A DNA stretch of 64,000 bases from Trichocladium uniseriatum (Eukaryota; Ascomycota; Sordariomycetes; Sordariales; Chaetomiaceae): NCBI GenBank assembly GCA_017139535.1, contig WOUO01000005.1, positions 434,001 through 498,000 on the forward strand, written 5' to 3'. Each line of letters starts with the position of its first letter. Position 1 is the stretch's first letter. The notes under the pieces are model-generated. The model made no database searches. It was not told the origin of the DNA and worked only from the letters and a program-made list of their open reading frames with translations. Of this stretch, positions 37,372 through 47,635 are shown one piece after another. The position numbers and the translations under genes were made by a program.

Positions 37372-38910
37372 ATGGCGCACCCCTTTCCCTCAAGCGCTTA
37401 CAGCTGTAGCAGTAGCACGGCCGGCCAGGGCATGGCACATGCCCATCGGTCCACAACGCTGCCGCACCCGGGCACACACTTGAGTACGCGAGACCTCTAT
37501 TCATCGGCCACGCCCACCTTCCGGAGACCAGACCACCACATCCAGCGATCCCCATCCTTCTCCAGCATACGGCGCCACAACCCCCTGTCGCCAACCAGCG
37601 CCCCGAACGGGTACGGATCTCTCAAGATGGACACGGGTTATCCTGGGTGCAAGACCCAGCCAAGCATCCCTCCGCTAGGCAACCTGACGTCGCTCGGGCT
37701 CCTCTCGTATGCCGATACCCAAGCAACTCCGATCAAGGCCGATATCAACGGTGTCATCGACAAGGGCTTCTTCATGGCCGAGAACGAGTGGACATGCTAC
37801 CGGCGCAACTATTTTTCGTGCGTCTGCTCCTTTTCCCTCACGCCCATGATGCACAACACGGGCATCCACTTCCTCCCGACCGGGTCTACGCAGCCGTACA
37901 ACGTGTTTGGATTCTCCATGTCCATATCGGCAGTCGTGTCGGACAATGACACGCACGCCATCGACTTGGTCCAACACACGCCCAAGCGCGACAAGGGCCC
38001 GATCGCCAAGCCCGACAAGATCCGGCTGTCGCCAAAACCACCGCAGGCTAGCCACCACCCCCTGACGAGTCTCTACGCGGGACCGGACGGCAGTCTTGGG
38101 TCGTCGAGATACGAGCAGAGCTTTGGACAGCCGCAGCAGAGCTCGCAACCGACCGAGCACACATTTGAGCGCATCCAGTTCAAGCAGGCGACTGCCAACA
38201 ATGGGAAGAGGAGGGCAGCACAGCAGTACTACCACCTCATTGTTGAGCTCTGGGCCGACGTCGGCCAGCAAGGGGGCGCCGATCCCTGGGTCAAGGTGGC
38301 GTTTCGGAAGTCCGCCAAGATGATTGTGCGAGGGCGCTCCCCGGGCCACTACCAGTCGGAGAGGAGGGGGAGCACGAGCAGCGGTCCCGGAGGTTCTGGG
38401 GGCGGCAGCATCGGTGGCGGCGGCTACTCGTCGGGCATGCTCGGGCCTAGCGAGTATTCCACGGGTTCGTCCATGCTCGGAGGAGGAGGTTATGGGCAGG
38501 CGTATGATCCGCGCTCAGGCGGCTATGGCGGCACGCGCCACCACCACGAACTAACGATGGAGCCGATGATTTCGGCCGAGGAGGTCAAGGCAATCACCGA
38601 CACTAAGGGCTACCAGTACTACCCAGCGACCATCTACGAGGGCGAGCAAGACCCCCGGCATCATCACCAAGTCGAGCTATTCTCGCACGCACGCCACGAC
38701 GTATCGGAGAGCGGCACGGCAAACTCGATGAGCGCAGCATTTGACCCCACCAAGGTCAAGCCCGAAATGGAGACGGGCCTACCGAGCTTGTTCTACCAGG
38801 GGCATTATTATTCCCAGCGCTGCGGGCGGTTCGAAGGCAAGGCGACCTCGAGCGGCCAGTACCCAACACTCATTCCGCCACCCTCGAATTCGACAATGAG
38901 CATGACTTAG
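37372..38910 (+). CDS. NDT80/PhoG-like DNA-binding transcription factor (VIB-1/XprG/FSD-1 family)
   Basis: This is a continuous frame of 512 codons. The central region is the NDT80 Ig-fold DNA-binding domain: INGVIDKGFFMAENEWTCYR, RNYFSCVCSFSL, YNVFGFSMSISAVV, LVQHTPKRDKGP, TEHTFERIQFKQAT, NNGKRRAAQQYYHLIVEL, and FRKSAKMIVRGRSPGHYQ. Both flanks are low-complexity: Ser/Pro/His N-terminal, Gly/Ser-rich C-terminal. Family members control sexual development, heterokaryon incompatibility or protease and carbon-starvation responses in Neurospora and Aspergillus. Which paralogue this is cannot be settled by eye. The ATG at 37372 is the conservative start. A spliced upstream exon (36953-37326) may be the true N-terminus, in which case this ATG lies in an intron. 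Confidence 0.88.
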   Translation: MAHPFPSSAYSCSSSTAGQGMAHAHRSTTLPHPGTHLSTRDLYSSATPTFRRPDHHIQRSPSFSSIRRHNPLSPTSAPNGYGSLKMDTGYPGCKTQPSIPPLGNLTSLGLLSYADTQATPIKADINGVIDKGFFMAENEWTCYRRNYFSCVCSFSLTPMMHNTGIHFLPTGSTQPYNVFGFSMSISAVVSDNDTHAIDLVQHTPKRDKGPIAKPDKIRLSPKPPQASHHPLTSLYAGPDGSLGSSRYEQSFGQPQQSSQPTEHTFERIQFKQATANNGKRRAAQQYYHLIVELWADVGQQGGADPWVKVAFRKSAKMIVRGRSPGHYQSERRGSTSSGPGGSGGGSIGGGGYSSGMLGPSEYSTGSSMLGGGGYGQAYDPRSGGYGGTRHHHELTMEPMISAEEVKAITDTKGYQYYPATIYEGEQDPRHHHQVELFSHARHDVSESGTANSMSAAFDPTKVKPEMETGLPSLFYQGHYYSQRCGRFEGKATSSGQYPTLIPPPSNSTMSMT

Positions 38911-41900
38911 CGGGCGAGCGAAAGGAGACGCATCAATCTTGGCACTCTGTCACTACACAATTGTCTACCGACCGCCACTTACATCTGCGATGCATTTACG
39001 GCCGAGACGGGAAGGGAAAAGCAACACCAAGGAACACGATGGGGAAGCAACGATTTTGCCACACATACAGGGCTAGGAAGGAAAACACATGACGATTTTT
39101 TGCGTTATGTTTCTTTTGTGTTTTGAGACTGCGCTGTCGCTAGACGGGAGTTTGGCTGGGGCGTGATGGACAATGGCGCAAGGATATCTTTGAGTAAGGG
39201 GCCGGAGCCGAGACCGGGACCGGACACCCATATGGAACCGACGGACACGGACGCGGGTAATTCGAGCGGGGTCGGCGTATTCGGGATAATTATGGGTACG
39301 CAACGTTTCTGAGAGCTTCGGGGGAGGGCTGGTTCAGGCTCCAACCCCCTTCATTTGGCCTTCTTGCTAGGAATTGGAATTCTAAAAGCGGTATTGAGTT
39401 TATGGGTTCACGAGACAGGGCTGGACAGGGTCTGGACAGGGCTGGGCTTGGTTGGAAACGAACGAACGAACAATGGGTCATGGGTTTACGAAACGAAACA
39501 TTCATTGCATTTGCAGGGATACCCGGCGCATCGTCCTTTTCCTATTCTCCTTCGGCCTGTCTTTTTCTACAGTCTTTATTTCATGCCGCGCTGCCTTTCT
39601 TTCCTTTTCTTTCCTCGATTGCTTGCTTGCTTCACCGCTTTGCTATCTACTTACTCCTTTGACATGGCAGGGTGGCGTATCACCCGTTGCAGACTGGGAG
39701 TTGGCTCCTTGCGGGCAGGCAACCATGGAGACCGCAGGTGGTGGTAAGCTCGAAGGAAGGATTCTCTTCACACCGTGTCCTTTTCTACTTCGTTTCATTC
39801 TTTTCTTTGTATGGATTCATAGATTCCTGGGCTCCTGCTTTACGAGCCGCCAACCTGATTTACTTGATTATTTACCCGACATGTGCGTGTGCGTGCCTGC
39901 ATTTGTGCAACGTGAGAGAAAGGCCGAGCCGCGGTCAAGGTTACACGAGAAACCGAGAAGGATTCTAGACAGACGAGCCCCTGAAACTCATCGAGGCAAT
40001 GAAGAGGGTTGAGTTTTGGAAAGGAATGCTTGGCCAGACCCGTACATCGGTTTCTGTGCCGGGCGTAGGGGCAGGGGCACAGGCAACGGAAACTACTCAA
40101 GGCCGACGTTTCCGGCTGCCAGACTCTTGATGGGTGGGTGGGATTCGCCGTGTAGACCAGGGTATCTTGGGGGGTCCCTTCACCGGGGGAGCGCGGATGG
40201 GAAATGGGTTCAAGAGCAAGGCGTAAATCCACTTGGCGGTCATGTCGGGTACACAGGGGTTCCGCGGAAGTTGTACAGCCAAGCTGACGCGGCAACGGCT
40301 CGATGGGGGCCGCATCGCGCGCGCGTGTTTGATGGGCCGCTGACTGCGGAGAATAGAATGGTTTGTGGTTGGGGTTGCATTGGATAAGGGAGCGTCATGA
40401 GGCTGGTTTGTTGCGGTGTGTGTTTCGTGAAGACGACAGAGTGAAGTTGCCCGAGGACGCCTGCCTGCGAGGAATTCGGATGACAGACTTGACAGACTGT
40501 CCTGTCCTGAAAATCGGGAAGGTGCACTGGCTCGGCACTAGCAGGTTGCGCGTGATGTCAAACAGAGACCTACATGAAAGGAAGGGCCACTCAGGACCGT
40601 AACATTGGTGGCAGGTCCCCGGCAGATGCAGGCCGGCTCATTCCTCCTCCGCTGCAGCAGCAATATCTTCCACTGTCGAGCATCTGCGGTCCTGGCCCTG
40701 CCTCATTGCCACAGTCTAGGCCCGATTTCCGTTTCGCTTCTTTTCCTCTTATTTGGTTTCGTCTCCGATCTGCAAGGCTGACATCCATGGTGGCATCGCC
40801 GCCCTGTGTCACACCGCCTATCCGCGATCCGCCCATCTGCCGAACTCCCCCGGCTGCATCAGGATGACTTGCATAAGCCGAGCTGAAAAGCGGAAAGCGG
40901 AGACGCCACCCCCAAACGATCTTGATTCAACAGGACCTTGGTTGACCGGCTGCACTGCCCCGGACCGAAGACATGTCTGGGCAGGCATCCAAGAAACGGC
41001 GGGGCTTGGGCAGAAGCATCTGATGACACGAACGGCACGGACTTCGCGATGCTGGACCGACAGCTGCAATTGGAGTTTGCGGATACACTACGCAGACCCG
41101 AGTCCAGCCAGTTGTGGGGATACGCTTGGGACCTCCGGTAGGGACACGCTAGCGACGCCCGCTGTGGGGTCCATTGCACCCGTGTTTCGGTTGCTCTCAC
41201 CTCATCATCGTGCCGAAGACGGGCTCACCTAGAACATCCAACACGCCTACCCGCGCCCCCCCCCTTTAGTCCCGAGGGTCTGGTCAATGGTTGAGCACCC
41301 CCGCAAAACCTCGACTCCCACCCTTGGTAGGAGACACAACATAACGCTCGTGTGCGACCATGGAGAACCCTGTCCCTGAACCTGGGAACAGAGAGTAAGA
41401 AAGAACGCGACCGGGGAGCGGCAGGTCATCGGGAGCGGCAGGCAACGACCGATCCGGCCCCGATCCCCCGGGGCCCGCCGTGACTGCCCGCGCCGTCGCC
41501 TGAGCACTTCCAGAGCCGCTCGGATTGTTGGTTGCGGCACATCGAACGTGCTCGCACTCTTCAGCGTTTCAGGTTCCATGGTCTGTTGTCCAAATAAGGT
41601 TTCGGGACTAGAGCCTGGAGGACACAATGATCATCGCCGGGCACCCTTGTTGCCCCCGAGCTTGCCTCACTGAAGGCCCGTGGACCCCACTAGCCTCCTC
41701 AAGCCTGGCATTTCGCTCGCCGCTGCCAAGACACGCCAGTGTCGTTCTCCCGCTGTTGCACAACTGGCAGCCGGCCCTTTATCCCAGTATGGAGAATCCG
41801 TCGCAAATGCCATCACGAAGCAACCAGACCGCGCCAAAAGGGCCAGCCGACATGTGCTCTGGCAGGAATGTCTGACGGTCAGCGTTGCAGTGCTGACTGC

Positions 41901-44016
41901 GCTTATCTCCGCCAACAACCAATCGTCGCCCAGAGGTGGGCAGTGTCAGGTTCATTCTAACAGGAATTGTGCACCGGTGATAGCTCGGCTGGTACTGACA
42001 GGTCTGATAGGCAATGGCTATGACTCCTGAACCTCGCGTGTGGGCGAAACAAGAGAGGCCTGGCTGCTTGCCAAGTCATCATTTGAGATGCGCAACACCA
42101 AATCTGCTCCCACCCGCTTGAGGCGCTGCATCGGACGCAGAGTCTTTTCGAGCAACATCGCCATGAGTCATTGGGGGCAGACGCCCGCCGAGTCTGTCCA
42201 GGATCATGACAGGACGGCTTGTTCCGCTGTCATGGCCGCCACGACGTCTTTTTCTCTACTTTTCCTCGTCCACGGTCGCACCCGTCCGTCACATCCGCCT
42301 CCGTCACACCCCGTTTTGGTGCTCCCTCGGATCGGTCCCTCGCCGTCATGCCAATCCCGCGTGTCTTGCGTCCCACTGTGTCGATGGGGATGGTTTCATC
42401 CCGTTGCTCCGCGATTCAGACTGGGTACGACACGATTGTGTCGTGAGAAGCCGAAGAGCCCGGCCGTCGTCAGCCTTGTTTCCTATTCTCCTAGCCGGAT
42501 ATACTCGGGATAAATCCATAATGCAAGCATGCAAGGCCCCTCCTCTTTGCCTTTGGTCCATATTTTGCCTCTCTTGGCGGTTGCCGCGCCTACCGACATC
42601 CCGACTCCCACCCTCCCGCTGCTCACCGGGTTGAAGAAGGCAGGCGACCAAGACCCGGTCAGGCTCGGTCGGGCTCGGGGAGGCGTTTTAAGCTTCTCCT
42701 GGAGAGATGACTGGTCACAATTCCGAGATGCCCCATCCGCGGGACGCTCCGGTCCTGCCGCGTGGTTGGAGGGTGGTGCCCGGTGAGGAATCCAACCACT
42801 CATTTTTCTCTTCTCTCCATCCAATCCCCTTTTCACGTTGCTTTTTTTCCACCTCCCTGTTACTTATGATCGCCGGTGACAAGCTGGTTTTTTCTTCTCA
42901 GCCCTGCGACGGAGTCCCGCCAGCCGCGTCCTGCGGCCCTGTCGAACTGACGGTTTGGTTGGTTGGTTTACCGGCTGGCCGCGCTGCGGCTTTGGGACTT
43001 CTTGATTAACGAGGCAGGTTTCTGCAGTGAGCGCCGCGGGTGCCGTGAGCAACGTCAGCCGCTGACGGTTAATTTACTCTTTCGCTTCAACGGGGCCGTT
43101 TCAGGCGTTATGGTGTCTGGGCAGTTCCTACGTGGCCCAGCAGGTTGGTTTCGCCATGGCCATTGTTCCTACCCATATTGAGTCCCTCATTGGCGGTTAA
43201 CCGGGTTGATGATCTACCCGACTCTCCTCAGGGATCACTTGGCCGTGCGGGCTTGGTTCAGCTGGCTCAGCGGAGTGCATCCCGCTACGTACAGGGCTAG
43301 ATGCTGGGGTTGTTCTACACAGTATTTAAGTAGGTGTGTTATGGGTACGAGGGGGTACTATTCAGGGGGATTAGGGGTGTACCCCTGCTGGCCTTCCAGG
43401 GTACAGCCAGCCATTCTATGGGATCCTGTGTTGTTGGTTGTGGGCTTGTCGGTGTTTGTCAGGTTCGCTCTGGCTCTTCGAGTCAATAGATGACTCGGCA
43501 TTGACCTCCCATTTTGCGCCATTATTATCATCTGTACTGTTAAAGGTCTTGCGTTAATCAGAGTTGGGTCTGGAACGGTCTATCTGCCGCTCGGAGCACT
43601 TCTTGGTTACGCAAGATAGGGTCAGACAGATGGGGATATATTCACTGGCGGTCAACTACCGGCCTATTCTCAGCTAGCCTTCCCTCCAATGGCTCGTTTC
43701 CTTGGGCGGCTTTTGGGTGATTTACCCCGTACAGAGTCGTTCTTGCCGTGGCAGCTGCTCTTGCATCACCAAAGGGTTGTCTTCCGGCTCTAAGAGAGCA
43801 AGGGCGATTGCTCCCGGGCCCCGAGGGCAAGAGCATCCGGCATGGGACGCGTCTCCCGGTCTACTAAAAGAGAAAGAAAGAACAGTGGAGTCACAACAAT
43901 AAACTGGCAAGTTGGATCGTCCAAATGGAAGGCAAGAGCTGCCGTTTCGATTCCCCTTTGCAACGCAGAAAAACACGCTTCTCGATTTTTCCTTCTTCTT
44001 GTCTCATGGCTTTGAA
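38911..44016. other. intergenic, no supported gene
   Basis: About 5.1 kb. The left part is 3' flank of the regulator gene. Minor direct repeats (ACAGGGCTGG-type units at 39414-39446, GAAC units near 39460) are visible. 42950-43900 differs in texture: it is G/T-rich with runs such as GAGGGGGTACTATTCAGGGGG, and may be an old element fragment. No coding exon was recognised on either strand. Confidence 0.4.
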
Positions 44017-45795
44017 CTACGGCCGACGGAAAGGATGGGCTTCCGTGTTGAATACAAACTCGTCCAGGCTGATCAGCCCCGGGTCGCTAAAGATGAGGTA
44101 AAAGTATTTCAGCGTCTCGCCCAGCCAGAACGACTCCATCGAGTCAGCCGCCTGCGGCTTCTCCTTGGTCGTGACGTCGTGGACGGCCGAGTTGGCCAGC
44201 TCGGTGCGTGTGACGCGGTCGATGGCGCTAAACATGCCCCACGCTGACTCGAGGAGATCTTGCCGGGCAGTAACGCGGTACAGCACAAAGACGCTTTCGA
44301 TGGCCTCGGGCCGCAGAATGTACCGCCGGTCCGGGATGGAGGTGAAGCCCTTGGGCAGCCGGTCCGCCTCGATGATCATGTCGGCTTGGGCATCACCCCC
44401 CGACTCCTTTCCAGCTCGGTGGAGGACCTCCCGTTTCCAAGCCTCTTCGTTCCACTGGCAGGCCTCGTCACTCGACTGACACGGGGCCATGGTGAAAAAC
44501 TCGGGCATGATGCCGTGCGGCAGCGCCTTGTACGCCCAGATGCAACCGTCGACAAGCTTCTCTGCAGCTTCCATGTCCTTCTCGCGGCTGAACAGCCTTC
44601 CGCCGAGCGCCATCAAGCCCCCCAAGAAGCAGACGAGATGCTGGCCCTGGGGCTCGAGCTCGAGTCCGTGGTCCTTGGCCTGGATGGCTCCGGCGACAAG
44701 AATATCCTCATTCGTCGGCGTCAGCGGGCGGAACAGATTATGCTTCGTTGCCGCGTCCATGGCCTTCTCATACATGGTCTGGTAGACGGGTAACTGACCA
44801 CCCATCATGGCCGCCATCTTGGGCAGATACTCGTATGCCGAGTCGGCCATGGCACCTAGGCCAAAGAACGAGCCCGAGTTGAACACGTTCTTCTCCGCAT
44901 CCACCGTCAGGGGCCAGAGGCCTGGGAGCGCGGTCGAGCCCTGTTGCGCCGCCATCTCGTCGGTGATGCGCTGCACGGCATCAAACCACTTTGCGTCGCC
45001 CGTCAGCATAGACAAGCGCGTAAACTCCATGGACAAGGTGCCAATTTCGGCAATCAGCACTCCGTTTCTCGCAACCTGCTTCTCGCCTCTGATAGCAGCA
45101 TGAATGTCCCACCGCGTGATGGGCATGCGGTTTGGCGTATCGAAGGCCTTGTACAGCATCTCGCCAACCTCGACCGCCTTGCGCAGCAACCGAATGTCAC
45201 CGCTCAGGTCAAACGCCGAGAGGAAGCCGCCGAGGTAGCGAATCGTTGTCTCAAAGACGTTGACCTCGTCTAGCTCGGTCTGGGTGAAATCGATGGCCTC
45301 GGCGGCCCCGACGGCCTCGTCGAATTCGGCCTTCATGTCCATGATCCAGAGTGTGTCGAGCGAGTCGACCAACGTGGCGGCCCATCCGCCAAAGTGATCC
45401 CGGCGACCGCCAGACACTGGGGTCAGCTCGTCGGCGCGCCATGCGTGCTTCCTATAAGACTTCCAGCACCTAGCAAACGTGCTCTTGACGGCCTGCTGGC
45501 GCTCTTCGCGGGCGCGCGTATCCTGCTGCTCGGCAGGGAATTTTGTTGCCTGGACACGCGGGTACCGTACGGGTGCCCCAGTAGGCAGTGGCCGGATGGA
45601 GGGAGGCGGGTAATGGACGGGGACATTTCTCCAGAAGGACCCCTTCTCCCCTTGGGGCTGCCAGTTTGTTACTGGCTGCGGCATCGTCACAGCAACATCG
45701 CCCTCACTCCGCCACAGGTACAAGTAGACAAAGAACAGCAGGATGGCGGCCCCGGGGATCAGGGTGAGAGGCGCCCTTTTCCTGGCAAAGAGCAT
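44017..45795 (-). CDS. class I alpha-1,2-mannosidase (GH47), type II membrane protein
   Basis: Single exon, 592 residues. After a basic start MLFARKRAPL comes one membrane anchor (TLIPGAAILLFFVYLYLW), giving a lumenal catalytic domain. GH47 landmarks occur in order: VSGGRRDHFGGWAATLVDSL, DTLWIMDM, VNVFETTIRYLGG, NSGSFFGLGAMADSAYEYL, LVCFLGGLMALGG, RYILRPEAIESVFVLYRVT, and the closing STEAHP-like NTEAHPF. The RPExxES glutamate and the TEAH threonine (calcium ligand) are the expected active-site residues. The enzyme trims Man9 to Man5-8 N-glycans in the ER or Golgi. The ATG at 45795 is the first in frame; 21 upstream codons begin with TTG only. Confidence 0.93.
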   Translation of the reverse strand: MLFARKRAPLTLIPGAAILLFFVYLYLWRSEGDVAVTMPQPVTNWQPQGEKGSFWRNVPVHYPPPSIRPLPTGAPVRYPRVQATKFPAEQQDTRAREERQQAVKSTFARCWKSYRKHAWRADELTPVSGGRRDHFGGWAATLVDSLDTLWIMDMKAEFDEAVGAAEAIDFTQTELDEVNVFETTIRYLGGFLSAFDLSGDIRLLRKAVEVGEMLYKAFDTPNRMPITRWDIHAAIRGEKQVARNGVLIAEIGTLSMEFTRLSMLTGDAKWFDAVQRITDEMAAQQGSTALPGLWPLTVDAEKNVFNSGSFFGLGAMADSAYEYLPKMAAMMGGQLPVYQTMYEKAMDAATKHNLFRPLTPTNEDILVAGAIQAKDHGLELEPQGQHLVCFLGGLMALGGRLFSREKDMEAAEKLVDGCIWAYKALPHGIMPEFFTMAPCQSSDEACQWNEEAWKREVLHRAGKESGGDAQADMIIEADRLPKGFTSIPDRRYILRPEAIESVFVLYRVTARQDLLESAWGMFSAIDRVTRTELANSAVHDVTTKEKPQAADSMESFWLGETLKYFYLIFSDPGLISLDEFVFNTEAHPFRRP

Positions 45796-46366
45796 GGTGA
45801 AGCATTTGAGGTTGTCGGGGATCGTGGCGGCTGATGGCTTCCCCAGCAGAGTAATCAACTAAAAGGTCGAGGTCTGCAAGTGACGAAAGCGCACAAATAC
45901 ACGCTCGAACAAGACAAGCATGGATTGTGGATGGAGAGATTTGCGGGATGATGGAATTCGTCGTTTCACAAGGGGCGAGATTGGGGTCATCGATGCCGCC
46001 GGCGAGGTGCAGCTCGCCCCTGTTGCAGCAGCAGCTCGGATTGGCCTGCCAGCCGATCTGCAGCAGCGCTCCCAACGTTCACTGGCAAACAACGGCCAAC
46101 TGCAAACGACCTAGCCGCCCATTCACAGGGCGACGAGATCGCTTCCAGCCCGCTGGGAGTGCCGGACCTGCCAAGTATGGATTCAACTTTGCCGCTCCGC
46201 ACGCGGACCGGTCGGCCCAGGCCGATGAATAAAGCGATGTTAGAGTCGGGGGATAATGGGCTCGACCTACATATATTTAAGACGGGGCCAGCCGTAGCAG
46301 CTTTGTTGCGCCTTGGGCTTCCACTCCTTCAGCCTCAAACACCAGTCATCTGTGTGCAATACCAAC
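45796..46366. other. divergent promoter region of the mannosidase and the Cys-rich protein genes
   Basis: 571 bp between divergent starts. On the plus side a TATA-like box at 46271-46279 precedes the secreted-protein ATG by about 90 bp. Nothing coding was recognised. Confidence 0.5.
46271..46279 (+). promoter_or_regulatory. TATA-like box of the Cys-rich secreted protein gene
   Basis: ATATATTTA lies about 90 bp upstream of the ATG at 46367 and is followed by a short leader. The position suits a TATA element for an inducible secreted-protein gene. Confidence 0.5.
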
Positions 46367-46896
46367 ATGGCCGCTGGCCTCTGGATGCTCACCCTCATAG
46401 CAGCCTTTTCGAGCTGGCCCCGGGCCCAGGCTGCATGTTACTACCCCAGCGGCCGTCTCGCGCCCAACGACACCCCGTGCCGGGATGATACACCACACGC
46501 GACATGCTGTGGCCAAGGCTACGCCTGCCTAAGCAACGGTATCTGTCAGGCCACGGGTGACGAGCTGAAGAAGCCCCGGGCCACCGAGTTTGTGCGGGGA
46601 GCATGTACAGACAAGACGTGGCGGAGCTCCAGTTGCCCGCTCTTTTGCATACAGGAGGGCGTCGACTTCTTGGACGGCGGGAACGGCATTTTCCAGTGCC
46701 CGAACACGGACGATGATGTATACTTTTGCGTCAACCGTCGGTTCGGGACGGGGAGCAGCTGTGCAAAGAGGACGAACGTGTTGTCTTTTGCAGGTATGTG
46801 CATCCTCCAGAGACCACCCCTCTTGGAGCCTAACAGCCATTAGGGAAACCGTCCGCCATCACAATTATTGGCGTCGCACCTCGCAGCACGGCCTGA
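46367..46896 (+). CDS. small secreted cysteine-rich protein
   Basis: Two exons, 46367-46793 and 46844-46896, with a 50-bp intron give 159 residues. The signal peptide is MAAGLWMLTLIAAFSSWPRAQA. The mature part has about 14 cysteines in a pattern found repeatedly in Sordariomycete secreted proteins: CYYPSG near the N-terminus, ATCCGQGYACLSNGIC, GACTDKTWRSSSCPLFC, CPNTD and YFCVNRRFG. The second exon is only 17 codons and ends after PSAITIIGVAP, where related proteins often continue into a Ser/Thr or membrane region. This is therefore the short, soluble form. Function is unknown; effector-like candidates share these traits but nothing here shows a role. A damaged paralogue lies ~220 bp downstream. 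Confidence 0.78.
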
Positions 46897-47112
46897 CGCT
46901 TTATGGCAGGGCCAGCAAACTTGGGTTAAATTATGAGGTGCCGGAGCCGAAAGACAATGGGCGGAGTCGCTTATATTGGCAGCAGGATGTAGTCAGCGCG
47001 ACAAGGCTCTTTGTGCCTCCTGAGTCTGGAGCTCTTTCGTATCCACGACCCTGCCAACAGCCTTCGACATTGCGCGATACCGGTGCACCTGATCACCACA
47101 TTCGGCACTTGT

Positions 47113-47435
47113 ATGGTCTATGCCATCGGCCTATGGGCGCTTACCATCGTCCCCTCGCTCTTCCCAAGACGGGCTCGGGCTGAGGCTAGCTGTTACTTCC
47201 CCAACGGCCGCCCCCACCCTACTACGTTCCGTGCGGCCCCAACTCGCCTTATGCCGCGTGCTGTGCTCCAGGTTGCTACTGCCTCAACAACGGTGTTTGT
47301 CGGCTTGCGGACCAGTTTGAGACGGGAAGGGGTCTAGGAAAGCAGACGGGTGAGAGAAGCCCAGTGAAGCAGACAGGTGAAATAAGCCCAATGAAGCAAA
47401 CAGGAGCGAAGAGCCCAGGGAAGCAAAGACTGTAG
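47113..47435 (+). pseudogene. frameshifted paralogue of the Cys-rich secreted protein
   Basis: The ATG at 47113 opens a signal-peptide-like stretch (GLWALTIVPSLFP) leading to CYFPNGRPHP. After the C-rich run at about 47208-47220 the matching Cys pattern (CGPNSPYAACC, CYCLNNGVC) continues in another frame, then passes through three 27-bp tandem repeats to a stop at 47433-47435. It aligns with residues ~22-65 of the intact neighbour, so it is a tandem duplicate broken by a small indel in a homopolymer-like run. A sequencing error there is an alternative explanation. The later Cys modules of the family are missing in any case. Confidence 0.6.
47340..47430 (+). repeat. 27-bp tandem repeat, 3 full copies plus a partial
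   Basis: Units start at 47340, 47367 and 47394, with a partial unit at 47421. Each starts AAGCAGAC or AAGCAAAC and ends AGCCCAGTG, AGCCCAATG or AGCCCAGGG. In the open frame the unit is nine residues of the form KQTGxxSPx, so the expansion preserves frame. Confidence 0.85.
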
Positions 47436-47635
47436 AGTTCCGTTTGTTACCGTGTATAGCACAGCGAAGCTTAATGTATACCCTTTTTCAAATTCCACCG
47501 CGAGGTTGGCCTGCTTTAATTCTACGCCAGCTTTTGCTGCACATTCCCTCCCCGCCATTTTTGTTGAAAGCCGATATTGCACACAATACCATGATACACA
47601 CAACCCATGTTGAACCCCTTCCCGCCCGTCCCCAT

